From NCBI GenBank assembly GCA_033557835.1, contig JAWQRO010000408.1, positions 1 through 39,598 of the forward strand: 39,598 bases of DNA, given 5' to 3'. Below, piece by piece: positions 21,380 to 34,800 of the stretch. The translations under genes were made by a program, and so were the position numbers. The number at the start of each line of letters is the position of its first letter. The stretch's first letter is position 1. The notes below the pieces were generated by a model. The model was given only the letters and a program-made list of their open reading frames with translations, was not told where the DNA came from and searched no databases. This DNA is from Helochares maculicollis. Taxonomy: Eukaryota > Arthropoda > Insecta > Coleoptera > Hydrophilidae.

Positions 21380-22199
21380 AATCGACTTATTTTTCACGAT
21401 ATTTGCTTCTAGTTGGTGTAAAAGATAAGAATAATATTAAGAATTTACTGCTTTTCCATTATACAAGTAACTCAAAAGCAACATTTCTTTCGCATCCCAA
21501 AATACTGATGCTAAAACATTTTTTGTCGATTGCTGGACACGAACTCCGCACCACTTCATAGTCTTGTTTTATTTCATGGTCACAGTGATAGACTTAAGAC
21601 TTCCATAATGATGAATCGATGCACAAAATACACTTTACTGTTTCAGAAACGCTGCTTAGAACGTCGCATTTGGATGTGTTTTTGTTCCATTGTTAGCGAA
21701 TGCGACACCCATTGTGCTACAGCTTTCTGGAACCCAATAGTACAATTAAAGTGTTTCTTACCATACCCAATGAGATGCCTACTATAGGGCTTCTACTATA
21801 TCTCTTTTAGTCACTCGCTGATTTGGCAATGCAATAATCCGTATTTTTTCTATGATTTCTGATGTTGCTTTTTTTGGATGCCTTTAAGGTCTTCAAGGCT
21901 TGTACTACCATGTTTAAATTCAGCAACCTATCTTTCTACTGTACTAAATGAAGGTAAAGAGTCTTTACGTAATTTCATCATTCGTTCATAAATTTCCTTT
22001 GCTATTAAACCTTCCCAAAATAAAAATTCAATCACTGCACGATACCATGCTACGTCGATACTAAATAACTTGTAATCAAAGAATGAATTGACAGATTAAA
22101 ATGAAACTTTACATACGTTCATATGAAGAGAGCACCAACATAACAAAATTTAGGCCAGTAGCTAGCGCGTATCGAGTCGAAAAGTTATTGGTCAGTCCA
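21380..22199 (-). mobile_element. Mariner copy 2, inverted and defective
   Basis: The reverse complement matches the two plus-strand mariner copies in this window over most of its length. Starting from the right end, a degraded terminal repeat (22168-22199) is followed by the family leader TCTTCATATGA and the region encoding an IKFL(F)-EGLIAKEI-type HTH. A deletion then leads to the Q-WVSHSLTMEQKHI region at about 21660-21730, and finally SVFWDAKEMLL near 21485-21520. Stops and indels abolish coding. The left end is unclear: a weak terminal-repeat-like stretch lies at 21218-21245, which would make the element about 980 bases long. The open frame on the plus strand at 21530-21787 is only the complement of this transposase. 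Confidence 0.8.
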
Positions 22200-23676
22200 A
22201 TTTAGTTGATTAATTATTATAATGACCAAGAAAAATGTTTAGCTTGAGGATCCGTCACATTTAAAGGAAATTTTTCATGATTGCAATAGACAAAATTTAG
22301 TTTATTTGAGGATTCAATATAATCAAACATATTTTTAGAGCAAAAAAGTTGAATAAATATTTTATTGTGAAATAAGGTAGATCAAATAAGAAACATATTT
22401 TTTTGAAAAATGACGATTATCTCTATTTTGATTGGTCAATATTTTATTCAACAATTGAGGATTTCATATGGAGTACGAGTCTTTTTTCACTGTCATTACT
22501 AGTGATAGATTTGTTTAGAATTCCTATAAAACCTTGAAAACACCTGCATATCGCGTATTTGTTGTTTATGGTAATTGTATAAGATTTCTTTGGCAGAAAT
22601 CTAGCCGTACAAGTTAAAACGGAGCAAATTTACAAACGTGACTTTAAAAGTTTTAGGTAAGATGATTTTGTCGACCAACTAACTAATGCGTATAACGTAT
22701 TGGAAGTAATAACAATAGTAATCCGATATTCCTTCGATCTATGGAGCGTGTAATGCGAAGAAATTTTTCATTTCAAATCTTTCGATATTTGCTTGTAATC
22801 TTTGCTCTTAAAAACACATACAAGCTTAAAGTTTGAGTTTTCAAGTGTAACCTTGATTAGTTGTTAATAATATGAGCCTCAAATATCGAAATAATAAGAG
22901 GTCATGATAAATATCAGCTTTGTATCTTTGTTGAATTGTCAAGGCAGCAAATAAAGTAGCAAATGTAATCGATTGTTAAAAAACAACTTATCTTCCCACG
23001 TACTCTTGTAAAAAGAGTTAAAAACTGCGAGCTCAGGACAATATATTTTTAGGTTTATTTTTTATCCTTTTGTAATACGGAAGTCGGATCTCAACTTAGC
23101 AACCCCGTAAAAGTTGGCTGTCGAGAAAACTGCTAAAGTGCTCTATTTCCGGCTACTTCTGTTAATTCGGAAACTATGCACTTCATGAGAAATATTCACA
23201 TGCAAGGACAAAGAAAAGTTTTTTTGTGAATACACACATTTGTTTAGACGGTGGAGCGTGTAGAATGCGATTTATTTTTTGCTAAGTTTTAAGCTCAGAC
23301 GAGCGATGAACCGCACTTTACCTCTTAATTATCAACAATGTGATTTGGGGCAAAATAATACGTTAATATGATTATAATATATTATTCATTGTTTAATTTA
23401 TTAAATTTTCATAACGGGATTATCCTACAATTAGCCTTTATTGCAAATTAGTAAATACTTTTTTAATTATACATCACAGGTTGGGTATTAATTAAATTAC
23501 ATATTTATGGAGTAGTTGATTTCAATGAGGACATTGTAATAATTGAGCGAGGCTGAGAGAATTTGTGCAATTTTTGCAAAATGATAGTGCTTAGGAAATT
23601 TGTCAAGACGCTTATAAGGTAGCAATATTAACATTTTACTTCTGATCAATTGTAAATGTAAATTATTTTCATACTA
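22200..23676. other. AT-rich DNA between mariner copies (nothing recognised)
   Basis: No coding frame of interest. A slightly G+C-richer patch lies at about 23060-23190 but gives no recognisable protein in any frame. Confidence 0.4.
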
Positions 23677-23707
23677 GGTTGCTTAATAAGTTTTCGCTTT
23701 GATAAGA
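23677..23707 (+). repeat. Mariner copy 1 left terminal inverted repeat
   Basis: Starts GGTTGCTTAATAAGTTTTCG and continues to TTTGATAAGA. It pairs with the repeat at 24801-24831 with a few mismatches and one gap. Confidence 0.8.
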
Positions 23708-24429
23708 GTGGGCGGTGCTATTAGCGTATTTTGTTGTGTTGGTACACTCTTCATATGAGCGTACGAGAAGTTTCATTTCAATCTGTCAATTCATTCTTTA
23801 TTTACAAGCCATTTAGTATCGACGTGTCACAGAATTTTTGAAAAATGGAAGTATCGCGCATTGATTAAATTTTTACTTTTGGAAGGTTTAATAGCAAAGA
23901 AATTTTCGAACGAAATTGGAAAGTTGGTAAGGAGTCTTCGACTTTAATTAGTACAGTATAAAGATGGGTTGCTGAATTTAAACACAGTCGTACAAGCCTT
24001 GAAGACAATCCACGTCAAGGACTTCCAATGACAGCAATCACACCAGATATCGTTGAAAAATACAGGATATTGTATTGGAAAACCGTCGAGTTTTAGAGAG
24101 ATTTAGTAGAAGCCCTAGGCATCTCATTGGATATTTTGACTGAAGAACAGGTATTTGGTTTCAGAAAGCTGTGTACACAATGGAACAAAAACACATTCGA
24201 TTGAGACTTTCTAAGCAATATTTAGAGCGTTTTCAAAAGAATAAAGTGGATGTTTTTCAATTCATCTCTATGAATGAGGCTTACGTCTGTCACTATGATC
24301 ATGAATCAAAACAAGAGGATAGAGAGGAGTGTGAACATGGCTCTTCGGCTCCGAAACAAGATCGTGTCTAGAAATTGGACAAAAAGATGTTAACATTAGT
24401 TTTTTGGGATCAATAAAATCTGAGTATTA

Positions 24430-24468
24430 CTGTATTGTTTTAGACTTAGCTGGTCTAAAACAATACAG
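24430..24468. repeat. Perfect 16-bp hairpin inside mariner copy 1
   Basis: The arms CTGTATTGTTTTAGAC (24430-24445) and GTCTAAAACAATACAG (24453-24468) are exact reverse complements around a 7-base loop. The sister copy at 38450 lacks the right arm, so it looks like a templated insertion peculiar to this copy. Confidence 0.85.
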
Positions 24469-24800
24469 GAAACAATTCATTAAAAAAGTACTGATTTGCA
24501 AAAGAAAAAATGTACCGTGTCATTTTGACAATGACTTAAATCTAAAGTTCGAATTGCTGGGGCATCCACCGTATTGCCTAGAAACTTCCATCTATTTCCA
24601 GACCTAAGAACATGTGTGGAAAGCATTTTTCATCATAGAATGAGGTCATAGCAGATGTGGAAGCGTAGTTTGAATCTTTTCCTGATTCTCCAGATTCAGG
24701 GATGGAATTGATAAATTGTAATGTCCTTCGAACAAGTGTATTGATGTTCACGGAGACTATAATGAATAATTAAGTGTACTTTAAAACAAAGAGCTGTGTT

Positions 24801-24831
24801 TTTATCGAACCGCAAAACTTACTGGACAACC
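24801..24831 (-). repeat. Mariner copy 1 right terminal inverted repeat
   Basis: Reads inward on the minus strand as GGTTGTCCAGTAAGTTTTGC then GGTTCGATAAA, matching the left repeat at 23677. Confidence 0.8.
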
Positions 24832-27800
24832 AACATATTTCACATACTCGTGTAATGAAATAATTACTGTACGGAAGTAATAAAAGTAATGTAAATAATT
24901 TCAAAAATTTTTATTTTGTAAATATATATTTCAGGGCTTTTACAATGCGATTTTACTTTCTGTAAAATTATATATTTTAATTTTATTTTATTTTATAGCT
25001 CATAGCAAAGTTTGAAGTGTTTTGTTTACTTGAGTTTTTGCCAGTGTATTAAGGTAATGAAAAAATTTTACAATAGTGATTTAAATTTGACATATCTCTG
25101 AAAGGCATAAATCCAGTCACAGATAAAATGGTTTACATTTTTTCCTTCATTGTAGTATTACATTTTAATGCAATTAATACAATTTGCATATTTGAATTCC
25201 ATTTTGTTAATTACTGCAAGTATATTAGTTTTTGTAGTTTGAAATTCATAGAAGAATAGAAGCATAAATCATATTGTGGGCAAACTCATTAACTTGATTT
25301 AAGTTTCCAAATAGTTTATGATGAGGACTTATTAACTTATGATATACGTATAGCAACTACAGAGAATAATGCTCCAGGAAGATAATTACAAGAGCAAGAA
25401 CATAAAGAGGGTAATTGAGATTATTGTTACGGATACAGAAATCCAATAAAATGTCGCATCCTATCGTTATTTATATCCGAGCGAAAATATTATAGCTTCT
25501 TGAGATAGCATAAATTCATAAAATTAAAATCTAGACATGTTTGTCTTCTTAATTTTTTCGGCGTGCTGGTATATAGATTTCCATGGGTTTGCAGAAAATG
25601 CGTTTCCTCTAAATTGGCGATACAATTAGGGCATGTCTTTACTCTAAAAAAAAATTATCCAAGATAGATATTTCATAAATTGCAGATAAAATTGGCGCTA
25701 AAAACTGTGGGATTTAATTAGAGTTTCTAGTAAATTATGAGCCTAAGCAAGTTTATCTGCCTAAGGACCGCAAGAAAGACGAATATATCATACATCACAA
25801 ATGAAAGTCACATTTATCTAGATAAAAATATCGGCATCAGAATCAAACCTTAGATCCCTCATAATCAAGAGATCAAAATATTTCATGAACACAAAACTGT
25901 CCTAATAACATAAAGACAGAAAAAAGAACATAAACAATCATTTAAGTAAAATTTTGTTCGAGAGCGTTGTTTTTTGAACTACAGATCGAACGTGACCTCG
26001 AAAGAATATCGCTTTATATTACCGCCGTAAGAAGGGTGGTTACATCATACATCGCAAGCTAAACAATAACTTAATTGTCGACATTCTTTATCGTTAAAGT
26101 TCGATGGCTACTTAAATACAATGGACTACAGTCAATTTCTATCACAATTAATAGTACAAATTCATGTTATTGCGGCGACTAAAAAACATGCACAGTTTCT
26201 CTTGCGTCTGTGGTTGTAAATTTTTTGCGCTTTACGTTTTTTGATGAGCATCTGGTTTCATTTTTATCACCTTGTTTACAATAAACTTATGGTTTTTCTT
26301 GTTTCGTGCTTTCTAAGTTCAGATGATTTATATATTAGTAAATATGTCTTTCTTTAAAAAAAAGCAAAAAGAAAAGTTTAGCCAACTTACGTAATAGTAA
26401 ATAATGTATTAAAAACAAATTGAAATGAACGCAATCCGACCAAACATGTGGCGCTTGTTTTTCCTCTCCGGTTGAAATTTATTGGGCTGTTAACTTTTTT
26501 CGCTCGATTTTATTTCTTTTCAACGAGGGTTTTTTATTATAATTTCGTCAGTTTCAAATCGAGATGCTTTAAGCGTAAACAAGAAGGTGATTCTTTGAAA
26601 CATCAATAAAATTCGCCTGTGATCGACAGACGACGTCATAGGTAATTACACCAGTACATATAATTAATTTCTCGGTTACTAATTATGCCCCAAAATGCAA
26701 ACAAAAATCTATCGCATATTATGTCTTATATCTACCACTCTCTTAAGTTTTGTAACTAAATTTTGAAGCAAATTTATTAAGTTAAAATGTTCTAACTGAA
26801 CTATAAACTTAAAGTTCATTTTCATATAGTTTTTAAACTGATACTATTGTTTATATAATTATGTTTAGATATGCGATTAACTATATTCTATTATGGCTTG
26901 ACGAGCAATGATTTAAATTATCGAGACATTTTAGAAAATTGATATAAAATTTTGTTACGACATTGAAATATCTAACATTTTTCATGCTGCAAAGTAAAAG
27001 AGCGCAGGTTGTTTGAAGCAACTTTGTGACTTCACAAGCTTCTTTCATTAGAAGAGATTAAATACAATTCTGTAGTTAGAAATTGGCAATAGAAATTTGT
27101 ACATCTCGATAGCAACGTACTAGGCAATTGAATGGTTATTTAGAGCAGAGCAAAAGTTGTGATTTTTTTCATAATGTACGTCGATTCATATTCTGTAAAA
27201 GCAAATGGCATGAACGCCGCCTAAAATATCACGTCCAGAAATAACTTTACAATATTTCTTTGAAACCGAGAATCACGTCGTAGATATACAGAGATCGCCT
27301 ATGCAATAAAGTGACGCATGAAATTTCATATTTTAGCTTTCTCATACACATAAAGGGTGAGTATGGTTTCCCCGAACGAGATAAAGTATATTGTGGCCGT
27401 GCTTGTTTCGCACAAAAATTCCGATCTAGTAAATTTGCGTGAAACGTTGCGAATAATCCAGAAAATATCCAAGTCAAATTAAATTGGAAAATCGTAAAGT
27501 TAATAAATAAAACAATTTACTGCCGCAGAGACTGACTTTTAATAGTTTTCCAAATCCCTATGGGGTTTTATGATTGAATATTTATTATAATGCGCATGTT
27601 AGTTTCATAACCGAATATAAAACAAGACGAAGCTCGCTTTGACGATTGCAGAAAGATTTCTTTTGATATTCTGTATAAATGCAGTTGTTTTTATAATTGA
27701 ACAAACTCAGTGAAAAACTTACCTTTGGTTATTTTCCCACAAAACGCCACCCTATATTTGCTTTTATTGAACATTCTCCTCTTAATAAAGGACTCGCCGT

Positions 27801-29750
27801 TGTATAAATTATTTACTTTTGTACCAAGGATTTATAGATTTTCTGTCGTTCTTATTTTTAAAAAGCATTTCTTTATTTAAAAGTTTCTCCCCATCTACTT
27901 TTTGAAATATATTCTATGGGTAAAATTTTGGGCTACATTGCCCGAATGTTTAAATCAGTTTTATTGAAAGTTTTGTGAATTGAAGTACTTGTTCTGAATT
28001 GGAAAGCTTGCTTAACGAATTGGATCCTTCTTTTATAAGTAGAAACAAAATTAAGTTGATTAAAATTATATTTTCTAAAAGAGAAAATACCTTCTTTCTA
28101 TCAGCTTCAAAAACGATTATATACATACAGTAGCAGTCTTGAAGTCCCCTACTCTACTTAATAAACCCACGGTTTCCTTTCAAGAAGGCATTGACAAAAG
28201 TAACCAGCGTGAAAACGCAGCCATATTAAATATATTCTAAATTTAGAAATCGTTTTAGGTTTCGTTGTAAATTACTAACTAATAGCTATTGATTGAATTT
28301 GCCCGTTGGCATTTTAAATTTACTGAAAGCGTATGAACAAAAAAAATGTCATTTGCTAAATATTTTCCTTGAAAGCTTAGGCTTGGAGCGTTTTGTAAGC
28401 AACATTAAAAAAGTTTTAAAGCAGGGCCGCGCCTGTAACTCCGCAAAACAAGAACACTTTTTGCAGCGTATTACATTTTTTGCTGCTTTGCTTTTATTTC
28501 ATAAAACATCTGAATATTTTACAAAACTTGTTTTTTTCTACTTTAATTTCCTCATCAGGACCTATAATACGTGAGAGCTCACGCTTACGCTCCAACGAAG
28601 AGTATTTAGTGCTTAAACATCGTTTACGCACAAAATCAACAAATTGTTACTTGTAGCTATTTGCTAAGGTATTCTAGGAGTGTGCCTACTCTGAATATTT
28701 ACTTCAAGAATTTCATTCAATATTTTAAGAATACTAAAGAAGATTTGTCAAGTTGTTTTGCATCTCCATAAACTGATGGAGCTACGAAATGCCAGAAATG
28801 CTGAGTCGTGTGTTAGTAGACTATAAAAATGCAAAACCTCTTAATAGTTTCATTGGCGTTTTTTCATGATTTGCTTCCTAGTAAAGACCTAATTTAATTT
28901 CCTGAAGGGTAGCGTGGTAATTTACGTACGGAAAGAGAGGCCATAATATTCCATATATGCAAATAATGAAAATCGAAATTTCTATTCTGGGTCTCCAAGC
29001 CGCTCTAAATATTCATACATTAATTAAGTTTATTTACATATATACCTACCTTCTAGAATACGCCCGTAATGCGGTGTATATGTATTTAAGGCAGCGTGTA
29101 ATTTATGAAATTTTCATGAAAAATACAGTATCCTGTGGCCTAGGGTGGGTTTCAGAACAAGGTTAATAATACTTCTATCAAATATATGATGCTCAAGATT
29201 TGTTTATTTTTAATGAACTCAAGTTACCGTTCAAATCTTTGGACGAAAATAAATATTTTACTAAATAATTGAATTTTATATTATAATTAAAAGTATTTTC
29301 TGGGAATTGGTTGATTACATTAATTATCTAAATGATTTACGATTATAAGTTGTATACGCTAATACACGGGTGTTTTGATGCAGACGTTCTAAATAGTTAA
29401 AATAAACTAGACTCGTTTTGTATTTTTCGCGATTTAGGTTTTTACCTGTAAAGTTATGATCTATTACAATAATGTTTTTCATCACTAAGGTAATTTTATA
29501 AAACCTACTTTGTGCTGAATTGATCTATTCATATCAACTGTGCAAAAAAATACAAAAGGATTAATTGACCTTTGAATAAGGTGTATATTTAACGCTTGAC
29601 CATGAAATTCACTTTCAACTTTAATCTCAAACAACTTTTCTTTGAGTCCTTTCTTGAATTTTTCTTATTTTAAGCTATTAATTTTAGCAATATAAACAAT
29701 TTTCCTTGCATTCAGAAGCTACAAATAGAGATATAGGAAAATGCTTTCAT
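24832..29750. other. Long AT-rich stretch without a supported gene
   Basis: Nearly 5 kb with only short frames (27247-27477 minus, 28293-28574, 28957-29166) that match nothing I know. A pair of similar 33-base segments at about 25768-25800 and 26025-26057 is described in the findings. No RNA gene or named repeat. Confidence 0.45.
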
Positions 29751-31870
29751 TCTACATAGGCTATCCTGAACTTGGAAATGGTAACAACCGATATCCCGCC
29801 AGCATGGCAAAAGATGCTAAGAATCTGTGGAGGTAAAACTTTTACCAATTATAATTACTAACTTATAACTTGAAACAAGTTAGATTACAAGATTTCGAGC
29901 AAGCAGTCGAAAAGATCAAATGGAACAACAGAAGAACTAATGAAGTACTATTTTTGTTAATTAAGAATATTAAACAGCATCTACTTCAAGTATCCAGTAT
30001 CTCAGATTGTATAACATAATTTAATATAGAAAAAAATTGCAAGTATAAGCTGCATATAAATCAAATCTATGCACTAACAATTATCTACTACAAGAAGTTG
30101 AAAAGTTCTATGAGCAGGCAAGTTACGCTCTAGACAACGATCATTGCAAATTTAAACATCTAATGGGAGGTTTTATTACTAAACTCGGTAAACATCTTCA
30201 ATAGGTATCCACTATAATTATGGTAAAGACCAACGAACAAACGAGGTGAACGTTTAGTGCAATTTGTTGAATACAACGGCATGTGTATAATGAATACTGA
30301 CTTCAAGAATGTGGACCTGGGAAAACACAAATAATAGTATTGGAAATAAAAGTAGCTGGCGGATAAGATACAGCTAAAAACGTTAACGTACTAAATAGAT
30401 CCCACACTGTTAGTGATTGTAGAAGTTTTTGATAAATGCTACATTAAAAAGTAAAAACCAACAGAATGATTAGAAATGAAAAGTTTGGCAAACGACGAAG
30501 ACAGATTTTAAGAAAATTTTCAATTCAAATTAAGTCAATAAATCAAATAAAAATTTTCGTAAAAATCACCCAAGAAACTAAAGTAGAGGTAAAAAGTACG
30601 TCTAAACCACCTACAATCAAGTAGTTGTCTGATAATATTACGAATTTGGTTAAGCAACGAAGGCAGGCGAAAAACAATCATGACCCAGATTGAATATGTA
30701 GAGTTGTACAAGGCCAGCAGAAAGCAAATTAAAATAGTAAAAAGTGTACGATAAAAATCTTATAAAAGATGCAAGTTAAAACAAAAATTACTAAAACCAA
30801 GCAAAAGCTAGCCTGAGCGCGATAACAAATAATAGCAATTGTCGACAGGAACAGCAGCACTTGTATCACAAACAGACGCTCAAATTTGGAATATGTCCCA
30901 AACTATGAAAATCATGTCTTAAGCGGACAGTCTCTGTATTACTCCAACAATTTTGAAGAAACATCAGAACTACTAGCAGCAGAAATACAAATGGCTCTAC
31001 AAGTGAAAAATGGCAGAACAGCTGGGCATAAGGGAATAGTTGAACTATTTAAATTAACAGTCAATCAAACACAAACCTAATAAGTTACCAAAACACTAGA
31101 ACAAAGCTGCTATAATAATAATAATAATATAAGGGTGGTTTAAAAGAAATCAGAAATAACCGTCTTATGAGCTTGCTGCAACTGGCAAATAAAATATTCA
31201 CAAAGATAATTTTATTACTCTTAAAGTAAAATATAGAATATATGTTGTAACAAGAACACTCTGTGTTTATGAGTGAGTTTAGCGCTATAGATCACATTCA
31301 AACTGGAAAAAGAGAAGGTATCAACAGAACCAAGGAAAATACTTTGATGCCACTGTCAATGACTTTCTTCAATTTTAAAAAACCTGTGACTCAATCGTTC
31401 CTGTAGCAACAAGTCTTAATAATGCAGAGCATAGACAAAGCCTAGATTAAAAGTGATATTTACACCAGACATAGTCATTATATTGAATGGAACAACAGTA
31501 GAACAACTTGACGAATAAGTGTAATTACTCTAAAAAGTCCACGTTTCAGAATCGCTACTCCCAAAAATATCAGAAGGTGTAAAAAATCTAAATTGCCTCC
31601 GTATATAAAAAGCAAAGCCTTTGATCAATGTATCTTACCTATAATAATATATAGATGTGAGATTATAAATGTAAAACTACTTAGAAGTTTAAGTTACAGT
31701 AGTAACTACCCGAAGCACATTAAAAACAATATAATGGAACAGGAAAAAACTGACTGGGTAAGAGAAAGAATTAAAGTAAAGGACTTCACCAGTCGAATTA
31801 TGCTACTAAAATGGCAATGAGCTGGATATGTCACAAGAAGAACGGATAATGACGAATGGGACATGATAAT
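29750..31870 (+). mobile_element. Decayed RTE-like LINE (endonuclease plus reverse transcriptase)
   Basis: Broken pieces of a non-LTR retrotransposon polyprotein occur in order on the plus strand. Endonuclease part: EVEKFYEQASYALDND then LMGGFITKLGK (from LMGDFNAK-LG), then a V-Y-N-MCIMNTDFK segment near 30280. Reverse transcriptase part: EIQMALQVKNGRTAGHKGI near 31000, RNNRLMSLL with NKIFTKII from about 31155, an S-FSAIDHIQT segment, then FTPDIVII at 31459. Distal part: CILPIIIYRCEI and KVKDFTSRIMLLKWQ*AGYVTRR to about 31850. The catalytic F/YADD is FTPD, and stops and shifts are everywhere, so it is inactive. The left limit is approximate. Confidence 0.78.
31111..31129 (+). repeat. Short TAA microsatellite
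   Basis: About six TAA/ATA units in a row, lying inside the decayed LINE between its N-terminal and central reverse transcriptase blocks. Confidence 0.7.
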
Positions 31871-34800
31871 TTAGATGTAAAGTGCTGCGTTTGATTTGTT
31901 TTATAAATGTTAACAAGGGGTTCTACTTTGTTTAATCTAATCACATTTTTAAGATCTGATGATTTTTCCAAACAAATGTTTCATAGAAGCTGAAGATATT
32001 ATTATATTACTGTAATAATTAAACTAAGTAACTGTAACTAAGATACTCATTGTTGCAGTCAATTTAAGATTTGTATATTTGGTTAATTAATAACATATTA
32101 ATAAACATATTATCTAGGAATGTAATTCACCATAAAATATTTAAATTTGCTTTGCCATAATCATAGAAAAGATTGCAGATTGGTGAATCGAGAATAGTAT
32201 CTTTTATATTTTCCTTCAGAAATAAAGCAATTTCCGTTAAGCCATTTTTGGAGATTGGAACTCACTAATGACTGAAATCCTAATTTTATACGAAATGAAT
32301 GCCTTAAATATCAATTGATGCTACATTTAAAATACTTCAGTTTTAAATTTAATTTTTTAAATTGAACGCAACAAGAAAAGCGGGAATACCACAAGGTATT
32401 TTTGATATTTACAGCAGACGTTTATAGAAACTCTTATAATTTTTTTAGATGCTTCAGTTTTTAATGAATTGCCTAAGTGCAGAACAAGCAGTTTTATAGA
32501 TAAACATTGCTGTAACGCTAACTTTTGATTAGTTTTCGTTATTGCTTTGTAACAGTAACAATATTTCTAAAAGTTACGCGAGTTCGATATTTTAGTAGAA
32601 ATAAATGTCAGAGTTGCCATAAGTGCGTTGATACGTTTTAAACAGGTTTATATGAAATATCAGTACGATTGTATTACTGAAACTTCTGGATGTTCTCGAA
32701 TAGAGTATTTGATAAAACCACAATATTATTACAGTACTTTATATAAACTTTGCGAATACATTAAATTACAAGAACTCACTACATAGAGCTATGATTGAGA
32801 TAAAATCTTTAATAATAAAGTTATGTCTTCTTTAAATTCATTGAAATATAATTAAATTCACGCAGGTAACACTGTATAAAATAGCAACATGCAAAGGGGT
32901 AAAACTACTTTGAAAATATGAAAACATGGCTTTCACGGATTTTTGAAACATAATTTAAGTTTTAAATTAAGTTGATTTTATAGACATGATAATATAAACA
33001 CCATTGATGTAAACAAAGAATTGCAGAATAATCATTTTGAATCGAAAACAATTTTTACAATTTTAAAATTGCAATGCAATGTGTATATTTAAAAAAATGT
33101 TAGTTTTAGATACGTTTAGTAAAATTGGAGTGGCGTTAAAAAGAAATGCACCTACATCACTTCTTCTCGGGACATTAGGGTGTTATATCGGAACCTCTAA
33201 GACCTTGTTTCGAAAAAGGTCATATTTGTAGTTGGTGGAATTTAGAATACTCTGTTTTCAGCTAAATAACCTATTGTTTCTGATCAACATTCTTTACAAA
33301 TCACAATATGAAAACAGTAATTGATAAGATATTACAAGAAATACAAAATATTTGCATTCTGTAAATATTTAGCGTTTTGTTTTAATATTGTTTAAGCTTG
33401 TAGAGACTTCAGTATTAAAATCCTGCAAAATGTATCTCAAAACAAAAGGATCCTGACAAAAATGGCACACAAACCAAAGATTTTCTTAAAAGGCAATACA
33501 ATATATTTGAAACTCAATGTAATATTCTTATGTAACCATGAGCACCACAGAAAGTTTTTAATGTACGAATTAAAATAGAGATGTTTAATTTTTACAAAAT
33601 TTTAACAATAAAAATTACAATATTTTTATTTCTTTCGCCTATACATTAGTTACATGAAATTTTAATTCTACTGTCAAAGTTTATAGGAATCTAAATTTCT
33701 CCAAGTTCCATAGTAGCTGTTGGACGTTTTCTTATTTCACAAGAAAATCTATTATAAGCTTTAGTTTATGTAAGTAAATGAATTGGTTAATCAAGGGATG
33801 CGGAATATCAGCTGACAGAGATATTTGAACTCCAGTTAATATTAGGAACGCATTTGTAAACCTTGCGGGAGACGGCTTTATAATAGACGGTAAGATAATC
33901 AATTTTTAAAGTTTGCGCCTAACTTACATTTTAAGTTGTATTTTCAAAGCTGACAATTGTAAGTAAGGAAGAGATGAATAGAAGTAGTGTCTAAATTACA
34001 TGTTAAAATGAGGTTTATAAATTAGGAGAGATACTTTTGGTAAAAGAGTAGTATATATTTTAATTTTGATAAAAGAATTCCCTTTGTCATTTCCGATATT
34101 TAATTAAAGCGCCGAAAACGACATCATTAAGTTATATCATGTACATTGGGGCAGAAGATATAATCATAGCAATTAAAATGACTTTAGTCTTTGCTTTTTA
34201 TTTGAGTTAGATGTGTTGGTAAAATTAAGATTAACTTGTACAAAAGGAAATATTCTCGTTGCTTATGAATTTGGATAGTAAAAATACAAAATAGGTAATC
34301 ATAAATGTACCACTGATTGAGGTACATTTTATGCAATTTACTGTGAAATTAAACAAACACAAGCTTCACTAGGTTGACTACAAATTGTTTCCTAACGACC
34401 CAATAAAATCATTTATTCATTACTAGAAAAAATATAAATGGGACAACCATTAATGTTTCGAATAAGGTAAATTAGTACTTGAATTGGTTAATTATATCAT
34501 TTAAACCGAAAAAGATATTCTACTCTAGCTTGTATTGAGAGACCTAATAATGTCTTAATTTTAATTGTTTGCTACCTTTTTAAATATTTCAAATAATATA
34601 ATGTTATGTTATGACTGAATTTAAAAAGTGTTGCAATTTGCGGTACAAATTCAAAATATAGTAACTCTATACAGCAATATACAATATATAAATACCGCTA
34701 TAGGTAATATTTGTCCACGCAGTATAAACATCTATAAATTAAATTTATAGACATACAAAATAATGCCACGAAGAAAATGAAATTAATACTATTATGTATG

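Larger units (their letters stand above)
23677..24831 (+). mobile_element. Mariner copy 1, full-length but dead
   Basis: Imperfect terminal inverted repeats of about 30 bases bound the element: GGTTGCTTAATAAGTTTTCG at 23677 and its counterpart, read inward, GGTTGTCCAGTAAGTTTTGC at 24831. A TA precedes the left end. The 1155-base body encodes broken pieces of a D,D34D mariner transposase: the HTH leader, WVAEFKHSRTSLEDNPRQG, RKLCTQ fused directly to EQKHIRLRLS (a deletion of about eight codons), and FISMNEAYVCHY where the first catalytic Asp of MDE is Asn. The HQDNAPCH block is lost except for PCH, and the SPDLAPSDYF block is reduced. Small frames at 24171-24371 and 24404-24607 are fragments of this one gene. 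Confidence 0.88.

Noticed and set aside
27247..27477. A 76-codon minus-strand frame
   Set aside because: No known motif and no splice context linking it to the TBC1D30-like gene.
28293..28574. A 93-codon plus-strand frame
   Set aside because: Low-complexity Phe/Leu/Lys-rich sequence with no domain; consistent with chance in AT-rich DNA.
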